Shown one piece after another: positions 24,908 through 37,345 of a DNA stretch of 64,000 bases. The notes under the pieces are model-generated. The model saw nothing but the letters and a program-made list of their open reading frames with translations, was not told where the DNA came from and did not search any database. This DNA comes from Armigeres subalbatus (Eukaryota > Arthropoda > Insecta > Diptera > Culicidae). Position 1 is the stretch's first letter, and each line of letters starts with the position of its first letter. Made by a program: the position numbers and the translations under genes. Where the stretch lies: assembly GCF_024139115.2 (NCBI RefSeq), contig NC_085141.1:217223783-217287782 (forward strand), written 5' to 3'.

Positions 24908-25204
24908 AAATGAAACTCGAACGCAAGTTCGGGTACAAGTATACTTTTAGTGCGTATGCGTACAAACACGAAGCAAGGGTACAGATGGAGTATACAAACA
25001 GCTGTACTCAGCGTGTTCGATGTTCGTTTGGGAAGACTGGTCCTTTACACAATCTAAAATGTCACTGAATCAAATGCGATCGTTGTGATCCGTTTTAAAC
25101 CTCAAATAGTTTGCCTGCATAAAATGAGATGAATAGTCTCAAATGCAAACAAACTTCCTATTACTACTTCTATTATTTGACGGTTAACGGTTTAGATTTC
25201 TTAG

Positions 25205-25249
25205 TCCTGAACAAAATTTTACCAAAACCACTCCCGTGGTTACGCCACT
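25205..25249. mobile_element. Fragment of hAT-like MITE (as at 36594)
   Basis: ACCAAAACCACTCCCGTGGTTACGCCACTG matches the right end of the 36594-36757 element with few changes. The left end is missing. Confidence 0.6.
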
Positions 25250-25491
25250 GATGCACATACATGCTTTATTGGAAGGACTTCAAGTTTAACGCACGACGCT
25301 GCTACTTTGGATTCACCCATGTTGTAAGAGAAATTGATTCACCTCGGTGTGCGCTCAGGACATTTTCCAGAGACGGAGGCCTTCAATCAACTTAGTCCTA
25401 CGAAATAGTTATTATCTTGAGAACTACACTGGGTAGCTTTTAACACGGTTAGATTATATCAATTTGTCGGTCTACCTCTACCTACCCCCAG

Positions 25492-25932
25492 CTTACCTCC
25501 TCCTTAAATCTCCTTCTGATTTTGCTTCGATTATTGTGTGGATTTTTACGTGAGGAAATAGCAAGCCATGGTAAAATACAGGCGCAAAACTTTCTCCTGT
25601 CGTCGAAAAATAAAATAAGTGAAAAAAGTAAACAATATTTCGAAAATCAGAAGATCCAAGACCGGAACTATAAACATAGGAGTTCGCCGCCGTATGAAGG
25701 AAGAGATGCTTGGCTCAGGAGAATCCCATTCCGTGAATCTTCGGGCAAACCAAATTTCGGGAAATTGGAGGATACTGCGAACGTTTCCTCCAAAAATGAA
25801 GAGGCGGATTTCAGCATTGGAAATGCGAATGAACATATGATCAAACAAGCACCCCTTTTATTGGAACCATCTCAAACTAGACAACACGATGTTCTCCATT
25901 ACCGCACTGCTTCAATATCGGATGTAATCTAA
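25492..25932 (+). other. Candidate plus-strand exon, unrecognised
   Basis: A strong acceptor-like tract (TCTACCTCTACCTACCCCCAG, AG at 25490-25491) is followed by 147 open codons to a TAA at 25930-25932. The deduced protein is Leu-rich at first and then polar, with PYEGRDAWLRRIPFRESSG in the middle and HYRTASISDVI at the end. I do not recognise it. After the stop, a CAAGTAAG at about 25967 resembles a donor. The stretch GTGTGGATTTTTACGTG near its start recurs at about 27354, so part of it may be a dispersed repeat. An open stretch of this size can occur by chance, and it lies antisense to SK. Confidence 0.2.
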
Positions 25933-25939
25933 GGCATAT

Positions 25940-28900
25940 TCGGCAACAATTCATCTGTACATACAAGTAAGACCCATCAAATTTATTCTCTAGATTTCCT
26001 TACCTCCGCTAATCGGAGATAATAATTGTTTTCGGATTATTTTTCTTTTATATTTCTTGCTCTTTTTGTGTATGAGCGCTGTTAACTGGAGGTTCATGTA
26101 TATGGCACTGTGTTAATAATAGATTCGATGTCCCTATTGCTGTTGCCTTAAAAACTGCTTTAAACTGAATCGGTTACCGATGCATATATACATGTACTGC
26201 GTGATGCTAAAAAAAACAATGGTTTTGTCCATGTTTAAATTAAAAACTGATTATATAGCCATCAGTCAAATGTGATATAAATGCGCATTTTATTCCAACT
26301 TAAATAAAGGCCGAACAATTGATAATAGGCCCAAAGCCTGTAAATCGAAATCTACCTCATTGATTATTGTTTTTTCAAGAATATTAAGACAGTCTGCTTC
26401 TTGACTTCACAACTGTGTATTATTTGTCAGATTATACCTAGAACACGTCACGTACAATCGCAATTGAAAATGTTTGGCCTAGAAGATGTTTGAAACTGTA
26501 TTTGTAATTGAGTTTTGTGGCTTATTTAAATCTCCCCTTGTTTTTTTTTCTACAATTTACGAGAAGCTTCTAAACGGAAACCGGAGACAAACGGAACTCG
26601 GATTTCTTGGTGATTTTTTCTTTCGTTTCTTCACTTTTCGCGAAAATTTGTGGTAAGCAATTTCAATAAATTGTGTTGTGACGGGAGTAATTAAAAAAAA
26701 AACGATTCCAAGCACGGAAAATATGGAGATGTTGTAAGTAAAAATATAGTTAACTTTATCGTCATATGAGTTTACGATTGTTTTTCATCGCTTTAATTTC
26801 TTTTTCTTTATCTCGTTCCAGAGAGCGAGTAATGGCGCTTAAACCTAGGCCTATTTGAACACTGATGCACATAAGTATTCGTCATGTTTTCATAGTCATC
26901 TATCTGAATTTATGCGAATACTTATGCCCATCAGTGTATAAGCCAGGGCACTAGACTAAAAACTGTGTCCCATCCCAAAACGTCGAAGACCCAAGGAGTG
27001 TACATTAATCTTCTTAGCAAAGTCACTCCCAACGATTCGTCAATCATCTTTCCCCCTGAATGTGAAACGGTTGGTACGGCTGTCCCCGTTTCTTCCTTTC
27101 GTAGATTCAAAACTCTTCGTTGATCATGTTATTTATTACTAAATAATCTGATTGCCGGGGAGTTCTGGATTTTCTCCCAAATTCAAGCCTGCACGGTGGG
27201 CCTGGCCATTTTAATACTTGTGTCATATTTATGATATGCTGCAAATATTAATGCAGACAAGAAAATGCTCGGGAATACAACCGACATTTCCAGGATGCTT
27301 TTCAATACTGGCTGTGCATGTGCTAAGACAAGACAAGACAAGACAAGATAATTGTGTGGATTTTTACGTGGGGTCAATTTAAAATTTTATGGAATCCAAA
27401 GGCCGGAAATGACCAATAACCAAATGCGTGAAAAGCGACCTCAATGTACCATAATCAGTTCCTGGGCTAAATCATAAATAATAAAAAAAAAATCAAATAT
27501 AATGTTCAATGTTCCATAGAGTTAATTTCTGAAGCGGTCAACATTTCATTATGAGAAGTGTTTAGTTGATTCTACACAGAAGACATTTTTCAGGTGAGTT
27601 AGCAATTGTTTGTATATTCAACGTTTAATCTATAGACATCCAACTGCCATAGATTTTACTCATCCTCCTTAAAAATAATGACTAGTAGTTTACCTTCCTA
27701 CTGAAAACTGCTAACAGGTTGATCCTCAGGTGTTTATTAATCAACTAATCATCCCGTTTAATGGCCTGTTAAACGACATTGATTAAAGTAAGTTCGGCTC
27801 ATCAATCAGCCAAACCAAAGTGGGATACTCTCAATCGATGGAAACCGCATGATAAATGACAACGCTCATTTGCCAAATCTCTTCAAGTTCAGTCAGATTT
27901 CCCCGATAAATCATCAGGGCTAAGCAAATTGTCGAACCAAAATGGTAAATACACATCCTAAATCATCTGCTGCGAGGAACTTTTTTTTTCTTCTGGTGTT
28001 GCTATCTGTACAATGTTACTCCCATTTGTCGAACAGATTTTCTATCTGATGTAAATTTCCCACCGCGCTGCGGGAATAAGGGTAGGGCCGATTCCTCGTT
28101 CCACAGCCATCCAAACCGAAGGCAATCGATCAACCACCGCTCAGTTGCAGACGTTTGAAGTCTTCGGAGACCTTTTCGCTTCTTTTCATCTTGGCGCGGT
28201 ACAGAGGCAGCCAGCGCGTGACAATCGTGAGAAACCACTTTGCCGGATGTACAGAAGGAAAATTCAACTCCGTAAAGCTAGGCAAATGTTTGGCTTTCTT
28301 TTTTTTTTCAGATTTCTTGTTGTGCTGTTTGTCCCCATGAGACTGTTTCTGAAAATTAATTTTCGTTTACAAAGTGCCATCAGTAGCAGTCAGCATTTTT
28401 CTTCTGCTGACCGGACGAGTGGAGGGAAAAGGATTTTGAGGATAGACAATATTAAATTTTTTATCATTTACGTATCGGCTTGGATCATTTAGTTTAAAAT
28501 CAATTGAAACCTTTTTTAATGGCCTCAGAGAATTCTGCTGAATATCCACAGGAGAATCTTATGAATTTGTCCATGCAAAAGCTTCTAAACTTAATCAGAA
28601 AGTTAGTTTTGAATTCCCCTGGAAAAATCTTCCAAATTTTCTTGGGTTATTCTTCTGAAATTTGTCGGGAGATTCTTGCAATTTTATATCTTTGAATTCT
28701 TCTAATTTGTTTGTATTGAATGTCCTGGTGAAAAAAAAACGTAGAGAAATGTCTTGTCAGTACGGAAGTTTATCAAAAATGATGTTTCATATTACGCAAA
28801 TGATTCAATTAAAAGTAGTCATCAGTGAAGACAGAAGTGAAACAGTGGAAAACATTAAATCTACTTTTGTGCATATTGACTGAAATGTCCAAGACTGTCG

Positions 28901-30700
28901 CACTGTTGATTGCTTAAAAACTAAAGAAAAATGCGGGAAGCGGCATAATGAAATTCGCTCATTTTAACATGGACAAATGTGTGGGTTGGTGTGCTTGTGA
29001 GGGTATGTACTGTAGTGCAAATCTTTACGGAAAAAGCGTTATTCAAATATGTAATCTTCCATATGATAAAAGTTTTATAAAATACTGTTGACACAAAATT
29101 AACATTGCTTATGGGGTTTGTAAATTGACTCTTATTTTTCATTTTGTTCGACGACCATTCTATTCCGTTTAATACGTTTCATCATTAACATTCATCAGTC
29201 TATGCTATATTTGTATAGTGTTTTATTTTGCTTCTAACTCGTTTAGAGAAAAATCCAAGCTCGAGCCTGGCTTAGCTTCGCGTTCGGTTGGATCAGTATT
29301 AACGGTATCATTTTAAGGGAGAGGCTAAACAATTTTGCGATTCAATTCCATCGAAACCGAAGTGCCATGATGGTTCTCGTGAAGGCCAAGAAGTACAAAT
29401 GCCGTTTCATGGCGTGAAAAAATAAATGAAAATGCGGAAAAAAGAAACATCAACAAAATAAAACGGAAACGGAAAGAAAATGAATCTCGGAGGGGTTTTC
29501 TGTTGGCGGATGGTAAAAGCAAAAGACAATTATGGTTTATTGCGATAGAGCTAGTCGGATGTTACAATGTTACGATACAAACAGTGGGGATAGTGTTGTG
29601 AAGAGCAGAGATCAGACAAAAGGAGGTATATATTCGTTATTTACGATTTGTGTGGCAGTGCAGTGATGGATAAAAGTGCACTCAAATTCAGAGTGATATT
29701 AAATGGGCAATAATTGTCACATTGTTGCAATAAGTGGTACAACTCTCAATTGCGAGTGCACTTTTCAATCCAAGCGTTAACGAAGAGCAACAGCATTAGT
29801 TTACTCAAAGGGTCACCTAGTTGCATGACAGGAAGTATAATTATGGTAAAAGATAGTAATGGAAAATATAATAAATATGGAGAAGCAGTAACCAACGAAT
29901 AGAAGAAACGGAAGGGACTAACTAAGAAACACTTAACTGAGCGTAATAATGGTTAAATATCCATCTAATTACTAAAAGATCAGTAACTGTATGTCGTATT
30001 ACAATTAATATGTGTGTATTACAAGCGGTTAGTTGTTACTGGATGTAGTAATTATTGTTATCGATACATAACTGGATTAAGACATATCTTTATCGATTCA
30101 TTCAAGGGTAGGGTTCTGGTATATGGGTGGCAGATAAAGACTATTGGCTAATCTATGTACTATGCTGAATGTTAATATACGTATGTTAAGAGATTATGGC
30201 AGATCGGAAACGAGGCGATGGATGAAATGAGCGAAACAGAACAGTACAGATATGAAATGGGACAGTATCGGAGGTCAGAAATATTTATAGAGGTGAAAGA
30301 CCAAGAGGGATGTCAAAGAGTGGATTATGGCCGGATGGAGCAAGATAATAATTACCTCTCGCACTGCCGAAGCGTCCATGATGCTATTATCCATAATGAA
30401 ACCATGAATACTAGGAGGACCGTTCCCGGGCATATTGTCATTAGTGTTTTCAGCACGAATCTGGAATGGACATCCGACCGCATCCGGTCGGCAAGAGAAT
30501 GGCATCATCATCGCAATCGAAATCAATGACCCGTTCAGGATTGCGAGCCAATCGCAGCTGAACGGCGGAAGGAGGATTACGACGTGTCGTGGTGATGGCT
30601 TTTGCGACATTTGGTGGAATAATATTCACACAGTCGAATGTCATTGAATCGCTTTTTTTTATCTTACAATGTGATTCGACAATGCGGACCACGATTTTAC
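25940..30700. other. SK intron, mostly unique sequence
   Basis: No confident gene. A pentanucleotide tract (AGACA)n lies at about 27329-27352. A GC-richer stretch at 28000-28300 and the 30200-30640 stretch just downstream of the SK exon have open frames on both strands without recognisable domains. At 26726-26740 a start-like ATGGAGATGTTGTAAGTA sits next to a donor consensus on the plus strand, too little to call a gene. Confidence 0.4.
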
Positions 30701-30704
30701 TTAC

Positions 30705-31021
30705 CGTGTGTTGAAATTGATACGATTCAGGGCACCTATACTACGTGATGAGGCATCGGTAAATAGTTTCGAATGTAACAGCATCACACGACATATCAGG
30801 TACAAACGAAGGAACATTGGCAAAGATAACGCGACATCGTAGGGAACGTACTCCGATCCCATGGCTTTGTTCTTATTAGCTAGTTTGGTTGTCCATAGAA
30901 AATAATATTGACCTGGAATGGGATGCACCGCACAGATGAGTAATTCTAAAGCTATTTGGCTCATTCGCTGCCAGGTCATCGCTATTCGCCAGTCATCTGC
31001 ACAATTGTCTATCATAAAAAG
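30705..31021 (-). CDS. SK: SK channel, internal exon (S3-S4 region)
   Basis: This is an internal coding exon of the small-conductance calcium-activated potassium channel, a tetrameric plasma-membrane K+ channel gated through calmodulin. Read on the minus strand it gives [19 protein letters not shown] at its start, then the segments [13 protein letters not shown] and [20 protein letters not shown], and ends in [16 protein letters not shown]. These match the S3, S4 and S4-S5 part of SK/KCNN proteins. The acceptor is a pyrimidine-rich tract ending in CAG (AG at 31023-31022) and the donor is GTAAGT starting at 30704. The exon is 317 bp, enters in phase 0 and leaves after two bases of the final Arg codon. 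The pore, S6 and calmodulin-binding exons should lie at lower coordinates but I did not find them in the window, so the following intron is probably longer than 30.7 kb. There are no stops or frameshifts. Confidence 0.95.
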
Positions 31022-31024
31022 CTG

Positions 31025-31890
31025 GAAAGAAAAGGAAATGAAAAGAGTCATTAACTTTTTAACAACGCGTAATCAATGAAATTATGGTGAATCGTAGTTT
31101 TCTGCAAGTGGACGTCATATTTAAATCCCCGCACTAGGAGTCGTCAGCGACGTCTCATCACACAATACGAATTGATGTAATCAAACCAACAAGAAACATA
31201 TGAGCATTTTGCGGTTGCAAACAAACTCCTACTTTGCTGACCCACATTGGGATGTTTCGTTACCTATAAGGGTAGAAACATTACGTGAAACAGCAAATAA
31301 AACTCACATGCAAGCAGTTATGAAACTTTAATGTAGCTTCCAACAGTACAAAGCCAATTGCATGTAAATTATAGGGATTATATAATAAATCCAATGGGAG
31401 TTCACCTGACGTAAACTGACGTGTTATGCGTGTAAAATTATCACGCGAACTCAACAAATAGAATACTGACCTATTAACCCATTTGATTTTCCGCTTGTCA
31501 TGTTGCGGTATTTGAGTTTATCATTAATAGAATCATTCACACGAGAAACTGCACAAGTTATTTTTTAATTTCGAAAAAAAATCAAGATATATTATGGAAC
31601 AAAATGGTAGGGTAACGGGAGGCAATGGTAACCTAGGAGGTAACTTTGGCTCAGCACGTAAATTAATCAATTATATAAGTATTGTACATTGTTTTATTTA
31701 CATTGTTGACACGATAATACATTATTTTTTAGAGAGATATTATTTTCATAAAATCAAAACGCAAGCATCAACATTATCAAACTTCGATTTCAATCAAAGA
31801 TCATACATAACTAATTGTAATTTATAGGTTGAATTGAACTTCTAAGATTTCTTTTAGCGGACACACACCCTTAAACTTTTTAAAACAAAT
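31025..31890. other. SK intron, no feature seen
   Basis: AT-rich; one 77-codon plus-strand frame at 31594-31827 without recognisable content. Confidence 0.4.
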
Positions 31891-31895
31891 AAAGC

Positions 31896-32105
31896 AGCTG
31901 GCACGCACGATGCTGTTTCCTAATATTTTTCCTTCTTTTATTATTGGCAATAATCATATTTAGAGGATCACAGCTCCAGTCTATTGGATATGCTGCCGCT
32001 GGGTTTTATTTTTAAGTGTGTAAATGATAACAGTTTGTGTTCATGTGGTCTGAAGTTTTAAACCCTTGAAGTCTGAACGTACGATTAACGCATTCATTTA
32101 AACAT
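31896..32105 (+). repeat. 210-bp dispersed repeat E, copy 1
   Basis: From GCTGGCACGCACGATGCTG to ACGTACGATTAACGCATTCATTT it matches 37346-37555 with few differences, including GGATCACAGCTCCAGTCTATTGG. It is non-coding. The second copy follows the RTE-type element directly. Confidence 0.75.
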
Positions 32106-32459
32106 CAAAAAATCATATCTTATGCATTTCTCAATCGATTGTGGCAATCAATCCCTCAAAACAATCGCACAGAACTCTGGTTTCTGGAAACAGAATAATA
32201 TTTTGAACTGGCCACTTGGTTCCGGAAATATTGAGAGGTGTATTGGGGAAGGCACCCGTGGGAACACTTGTTTAGCACTTCTAGAATTCAACGTGCGACA
32301 TATCGAACATCATGATTTTATAAAATACTAGCTGTATGTACCCGGCCTTGCTCGGAGTTGCCAGTTTGTTACGCAGTTTTTTCACAAAAATGAATAAACC
32401 AATTGGTCAAAAGGATAATTGTATAAAAAACACACAAAAACACATTGATGCTTCATCAT

Positions 32460-32650
32460 TTGATTAAAAGAAGGCAGATTTCATTTGAAAACATTGACTG
32501 ATTTTGAGAAGGGATCAAACCCAAAATCGCCTTATTCTGGGCAAACGTCTATTGCTAAAGAAGGAAAAACATCCACCGATGCCTTATTCCGGGAAAACGT
32601 ATATTTTTAAGGAAAGGATCAAATTCACCATCCAGAACACCTTAATCATT
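32460..32650 (+). repeat. Minisatellite copies (GAAGGGATCA...GGGCAAACG)
   Basis: Three to four units related to the 6530-7640 array. Confidence 0.5.
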
Positions 32651-32739
32651 GCTTTTCACTGGGTAAACCATGATTTCGATGAAGTGTTGAGTTGATCGAT
32701 AACTAAACAATACAACGCCCCCACATCCTCCCCTTTTCC

Positions 32740-33000
32740 ATCCTCAACCCAATATCGTCGTCTCCTTAATATGAAGAATGTGTGTTCCAAATTTGACTAA
32801 AATCGGCTAAGGGGAAATCAGAAATAACACTGAGGTGATTGAGAGCTGAACAATGTCAGTTCCTCCACAAACTTCCCGTTTTCTAAATATCATCCCTATC
32901 ATCTTCACCTTCTTAAGAAAAAGAATGTTTGTTCCAAATTTGGTTGAAATCGGGCAAGGTGTACAGAAGTTATGCTGGAACATTGGATCATTGCATACCT
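32740..33000 (+). repeat. ACCAAATTTGGTTGAAATCGG repeat, first block
   Basis: Two units with GTTCCAAATTTGGxTxAAATCGG and nearby CCTCCxCxxxTTCC phrases, the same family as 33362-33840, separated from it by the TAATCAT-rich block. Confidence 0.6.
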
Positions 33001-33009
33001 TGCTTTTAT

Positions 33010-33360
33010 TCATTAATCTTTAATCATAATCATATAATTTTTATACCTTTTAAAATTTGGAATAAAAGTTACTCGATTATTGATCACTATGCAAATCATT
33101 CAATTTGATCATTCATAATCATTAATCATTAATCATATCGATCGTTAATCATTAATCATACACATAGTGTGTCAACATTTAATCACGATCGGTAATCGTT
33201 AATCATACTTCAACGGTTTTTTGGTCATTATTCATAATCTGTAATCATTGATTAAAATGAATTTAATCGTTAATCATTATCAGTCATCATTGTCAAAAAT
33301 GAATAAATCATTAATGATAATCTTTAATCATAGAGTTGAATGATTTAATCATTTAATCCG
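33010..33360. repeat. TAATCAT-rich degenerate tandem repeat
   Basis: About 350 bases dominated by TAATCATTAATCATA and variants such as TCGTTAATCAT and ATCATTTAATC, with at least twenty TAAT cores. It lies between two blocks of the ACCAAATTTGG family. Confidence 0.7.
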
Positions 33361-33361
33361 G

Positions 33362-33840
33362 TTGGAATCGGTTCTGGGGTTTAGGAGTTACACTGAATTG
33401 CTCATTTTCCAAAGACAGTCCCTCCCTCTTTTCTCAATGACAATTTCACCCCCCTTGTTATATTCTGCTTGGGATAGAGAATGTGTGTACCAAATTTGGT
33501 TGAAATCGGTACAGGGGTTCATAATTTGCTTTGAATTGCCGGCTTTCTAAACAAAGCCCCTCCCTCCAGACCCCTCCCCTTTTCCCAAATCTCCTCTCAT
33601 ATGATTTTCCCCTCTTAGTGAATATGTGTACAAAATTTGGTTGAATCGGTCCTGGGAGTTGAAAGTTACACAGAATTGTTCGTTTTCTGAACAAAACCCC
33701 TCCCACCACCCCTCCCCCTTATCCAAATGACCATCCCACCCCTTTGTTAATATTCCCTGAGGATATAGAATGCGTGTACCAAATTTGGTTGAAATTGGCC
33801 AAGTGGTTCAGAAGTAGTTAGGGAACATACATACATAGAT
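33362..33840 (+). repeat. ACCAAATTTGGTTGAAATCGG tandem repeat
   Basis: Four units of about 115-150 bp. Each ends with a GTGTGTACCAAATTTGGTTGAAATCGGxxCxGGGG-like phrase and contains TTxTCTxAACAAAGCCCCTCCC. A TACATACATA tail at 33828 suggests the 3' region of a retroelement. Confidence 0.65.
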
Positions 33841-33954
33841 TGGGTTATGTATATAGAAGAAAAAAGAAGAAGATCAATTGGAACAAGTTGATCGTGTCCG
33901 GGCATGTTGTGGAAATCTGGTCCGCCGGTTAAAATGGTCATTTTCTATCAGGTA

Positions 33955-34130
33955 TAAACACTAGTTTGCGACATCTCAAACTTCATGATTTTGCAAAAGA
34001 AGATCAATGGAGTTAATTTCGAGAGTTTCTGGACAAGTTGGACATATTCCGGAATCTTCTAGAATAGTGCCCATGAGAAAATGGCCAACTTGATCATTTA
34101 CGAAGCTTCGCTTGCGAGTTGCAAAACCTT
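33955..34130. repeat. Satellite S fragment (GACATCTCAAACTTCATGATTTTGCA)
   Basis: Related to the array at 41150-41860: TTGCAAAAGAAGATCAATGGAG and ACAAGTTGGACATATTCCGGAA. Other fragments lie near 32290-32330, 37560-37760 and 43981-44050. Confidence 0.6.
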
Positions 34131-34139
34131 AAACTAGGC

Positions 34140-35100
34140 TATGTACAGGATGAGCAACGAGGCAAGGAGAGAAAGCCAAGGAGCTACTCCTACAACCCGG
34201 GCGTGTAAGGTCGCCCACTTCGATGGTGGTGCCTTCAGAGAGGATATGGGTCTGGAAGAAAACACGGAAAGTTTGAGCGGTGACGAACTGGTTGCAGTCT
34301 TGTCTTGAGCGTGTGACGCGACTATGCCGAGGAAAGCACGACCACGAAACTGCAGGCTTCAGGCAGATGTGTCCTACACAGTTGGCAAAAAATCTGCTCT
34401 TTTATTTTTAACAATTTTTAACAATCAAATATAATAACTTTAATGCGTGCAACTAATAGGTGGATATTTGACCTTTCGAAATGTCACTTCAATCTGTCAA
34501 AATAATACACGCCGGGGTCACGCGAGCGCACGCAGTGCAAATACACCGGCGTGTAATACCCGGATACATGGAAGAACCAGCGTTTGGTCCTGTTACCGAA
34601 ACCGGGCATGCCACCAGGAGACCCCTCAGCGTACAGACCAAGCTGTCTAATAGCTACTGTAGGTATGGTAGCTACTGGAGAAGTTGATCCTAAACAGACT
34701 GTCGTCGTACGTGAAGGAGATGGGAGGATTATCGAGCGAGCCATTCGGCTTTCGGAGAGGACGGTCTACTCTGGGCGCCATTGAATCGGTGTTTCACACT
34801 GCAGAGGTCGCCATCGAATGCAAGCGACGTGATCTACGTTACTGTGCAGTAATAACACTCGACGTGCGGAATAAATTTAACAGTGCGTGCAGGATGGAGA
34901 TCGTGAACTCGTTAGTTCGACTGGGAGTACCGGTAGGGCTGTACAAGATTCTGGGAAGCTACTTCCAGAATCGAGTATTGATCTACGAGACAAACGAGGG
35001 CTTGGTTAGCGCCCCCATTACCGTATCACGCGAGGCGGCATTTGTACTTACGGGCATAATGCCTATCAAACTGGTGGTGGAGGAAGACGAGGAGTGCTAC
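34140..35100 (+). pseudogene. R1-type LINE ORF2 fragment
   Basis: Broken remains of an R1-clade reverse transcriptase. The stretch 34190-34370 gives endonuclease-RT linker text in more than one frame (AHFDGGAFREDMGLEE, DATMPRKARPRNCRLQ). After about 190 bases of unrelated sequence, 34575-35080 gives the RT fingers and palm: LPKPGMPPGDPSAYRP, PFGFRRGRSTLGAIESVF and the palm motif CAVITLDVRNKFNSACR with its catalytic Asp. Frames change at about 34690, and no YADD box is left. Gene order and motifs match R1-type elements such as the one at 54370-57300, but I cannot say they are one family. Confidence 0.75.
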
Positions 35101-35164
35101 ACCCTTAGGGGCACCGGTAATGCTTGCAGGAATATCAAGGCAGCAACGGTAGCAAAATAGCAGG

Positions 35165-37340
35165 GGAGTGGGGCAACTCGGCTAAGGGAAGGTGGACCCA
35201 TCGCCTAGTCCCAAGTGTGTCTGCGTGGATTAGCAGACCTCATGGAGAGCGACGAATAAAGGATCACGATTGGAAGCTTGGAACAAGGAACTGCAAGTCG
35301 ATAGGCTTCGCAGGTTGCGACAGGATAATCTACGACGAATTACATCTCCACAACTTCGACGTCGTAGCGCTGCAGGAAATCTGCTGGACGGAAGAGCAGC
35401 TAGGCGCAGCATCTCTTAAAGATGGCTGGAGAGATATTCGATCCGCCATTGGAAGCACCGCAACCGCTGCACTAGGCATGGTGGCTTCGGATCAGAGAAA
35501 CGACTGGTATGACGGCGAATGTGAGCAGTTGGTTGAGGAGAAGAATGCAGCATGGGCGAGATTGCTGCAAAACCGCACGAGGGCGATTGAGGCACCATAC
35601 AAACGGGCGCGGAACAGACAAAACTCGATTTTCTGGAGGAAAAAGCGCCAGCAAGAAGATCGAGGCCGTGAAGAGACGGAGTACTGTATCCAAAGGTGGC
35701 GGCAGCACTACGAAGAGCACCTGAATGGCGATGTGACAGACTCCAGGAAATCCAGGAGGAGATCGGCCGGCTGGAAAACATCAAAGCCCCTGGAGTTGAC
35801 CAACTACCAGGAGAGCAGTTTAAACACGGTGGTGAGGCACTGACTAGAGCGCTGCACTGCATGATTACCAATGTTTGGTAGGATGAGGTTCTGCCGCAGG
35901 AGTGGATGGAAGGTGTCGTGTGTCCCATCTACAATAAGAGCGATAAGCTGGATTGTAGCAACTACCGCGCAATCACATTGCTGAACGCCGCCTACAAGGT
36001 ACTCCCCAAATTTTATGCCGCCAACTAACACCAATTGCAAGAGAGTTCGTGGGGCAGAACCAGGCGGGATTTATGGGAGAACGCTCTAACACAGAGCAGG
36101 TGTTCGCCATACGTCAGGTATTGCAGAAATGCCGCGAATACAACGTGCCCACGCATCATCTATTTATCGACTTCAAAGCCGCATATGATACAATCGATCG
36201 GGACCAGCTATGGCAGCTAATGCACGAAAACAGATTTCCGGATAAACTAATACGGTTGATCAAGGCGACGATGGATCGGGTGATATGCGTGGTTTGATTT
36301 TCAGGGGCATTCTCCAATCCCTTCGAAACTCTCAGAGGGTTACGGCAAGGTGATGATGTTTCGTGTCTGCTATTCAACATCACTCTGGAGGGAGTTATAC
36401 GAAGGACAGGGATTGACACGAGAGGTACGATTTTCACGAAGTCCGTCCAGTTATTTGATTTCGCCGACGACATTGATATTATGGCACGTAACTTTGAGAG
36501 GATGGAGGAAGTCTACATCAGACTGAAAAGCGAAACTAAACGGATTGTACTAGTCATCAACACCTCGAAGACGAAGTACATGATAGGAAGAGGCATTGGC
36601 GTAGCCAGAAAATTGGTCTGGAGGCGGGGGAGGGGTTTGGGTTTCTGAACATTTTTTAATTTCGAGAAGGTTCGATACATTTTTTTCTTCTAAAAATTTT
36701 GTCGCTGGGGGGGGGGGGGGGTTTATGTCCAAAACCACCCCTGTGGCTACGCCACTGGGAAGAGGCTGAAAAGAGGATAACGTAAGCCACCCACCACGAG
36801 TATGTATTGGTGGTGACGAAGTCGAGGTGGTTGAACAATTCGTGTACTTGGGCTCACTGGTGATTTCCGATAAAGATACCAGCAGAGAAATTCTAGGATG
36901 CATCATGGCAGGAAATCGTACGTACTTTGGACTCCACAAAACGCTCCGATCGAATAGAGTTCGCACCGTACCAAACTGACTATTTACAAAACTCTTATTA
37001 GACCGGCAGATCTCTACGGACACGATACCTGGACGATGTTCGTGGAGGTTCAACATGCACTGGGAGATTTCAAAAGGAAAGTTCTGCGTACCATCTATTG
37101 TGGGGTGTAGATGACGAAAGGTACGTCGAGATGGCGAATAAACCACGAGTTGCATCAACTGGTGGAAAAACCATCCATGGTTCACACCGCGAAAATCGGA
37201 AGACTGTGGTGGGCCGTGCACGTAGCCAGAATGCCGGACAGTAATCTGGTGAAACGACAACGATCCGACGGGAACAAGAAGGCGAGGTGCACAGCGAGCA
37301 AAGTGGATCGATCAGGGGGGAACGATTTCCGGACCCCTGC
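35165..37340 (+). pseudogene. RTE-type LINE, decayed, with internal deletion
   Basis: It starts with an apurinic-type endonuclease N-terminus (DHDWKLGTRNCKSIGF, then VVALQEICW with the catalytic Glu). It then jumps to the EN-RT linker (NDWYDGECEQLVEEKNAAWA), so most of the endonuclease is deleted. The RT follows in several frames: QAGFMGERSNTEQVFAIRQV, HHLFIDFKAAYDTIDRDQL with the catalytic Asp, a premature TGA at about 36295, and LFDFADDIDIM with the active-site Asp pair near 36450. A hAT-like MITE sits at 36594-36757. The C-terminal part (VHTAKIGRLWWAVHVARMP) runs to about 37335. The clade call rests on similarity to RTE/craniofacial-development-protein-2-like sequences known in insects. 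Confidence 0.8.
36594..36757. mobile_element. hAT-like MITE, 164 bp
   Basis: It starts CATTGGCGTAGCCA and ends TGGCTACGCCACTG, and is flanked by an 8-bp duplication GGAAGAGG (36586-36593, 36758-36765). The related RTE copy at 61519 shows the uninterrupted site. CAxTGGCGTAGCCA ends with 8-bp duplications are the hAT pattern. It includes a G-run at 36707-36721. Confidence 0.85.
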
Positions 37341-37345
37341 TAGAG

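Noticed and set aside
26726..26742. Start codon plus donor (ATGGAGATGTTGTAAGTA) as a first exon of a plus-strand gene
   Set aside because: Too short to support; no matching downstream exon was found.
30218..30692. Open frames on both strands just downstream of the SK S3-S4 exon
   Set aside because: They do not match the SK pore or any domain I know, and the SK donor at 30704 ends the exon before them.
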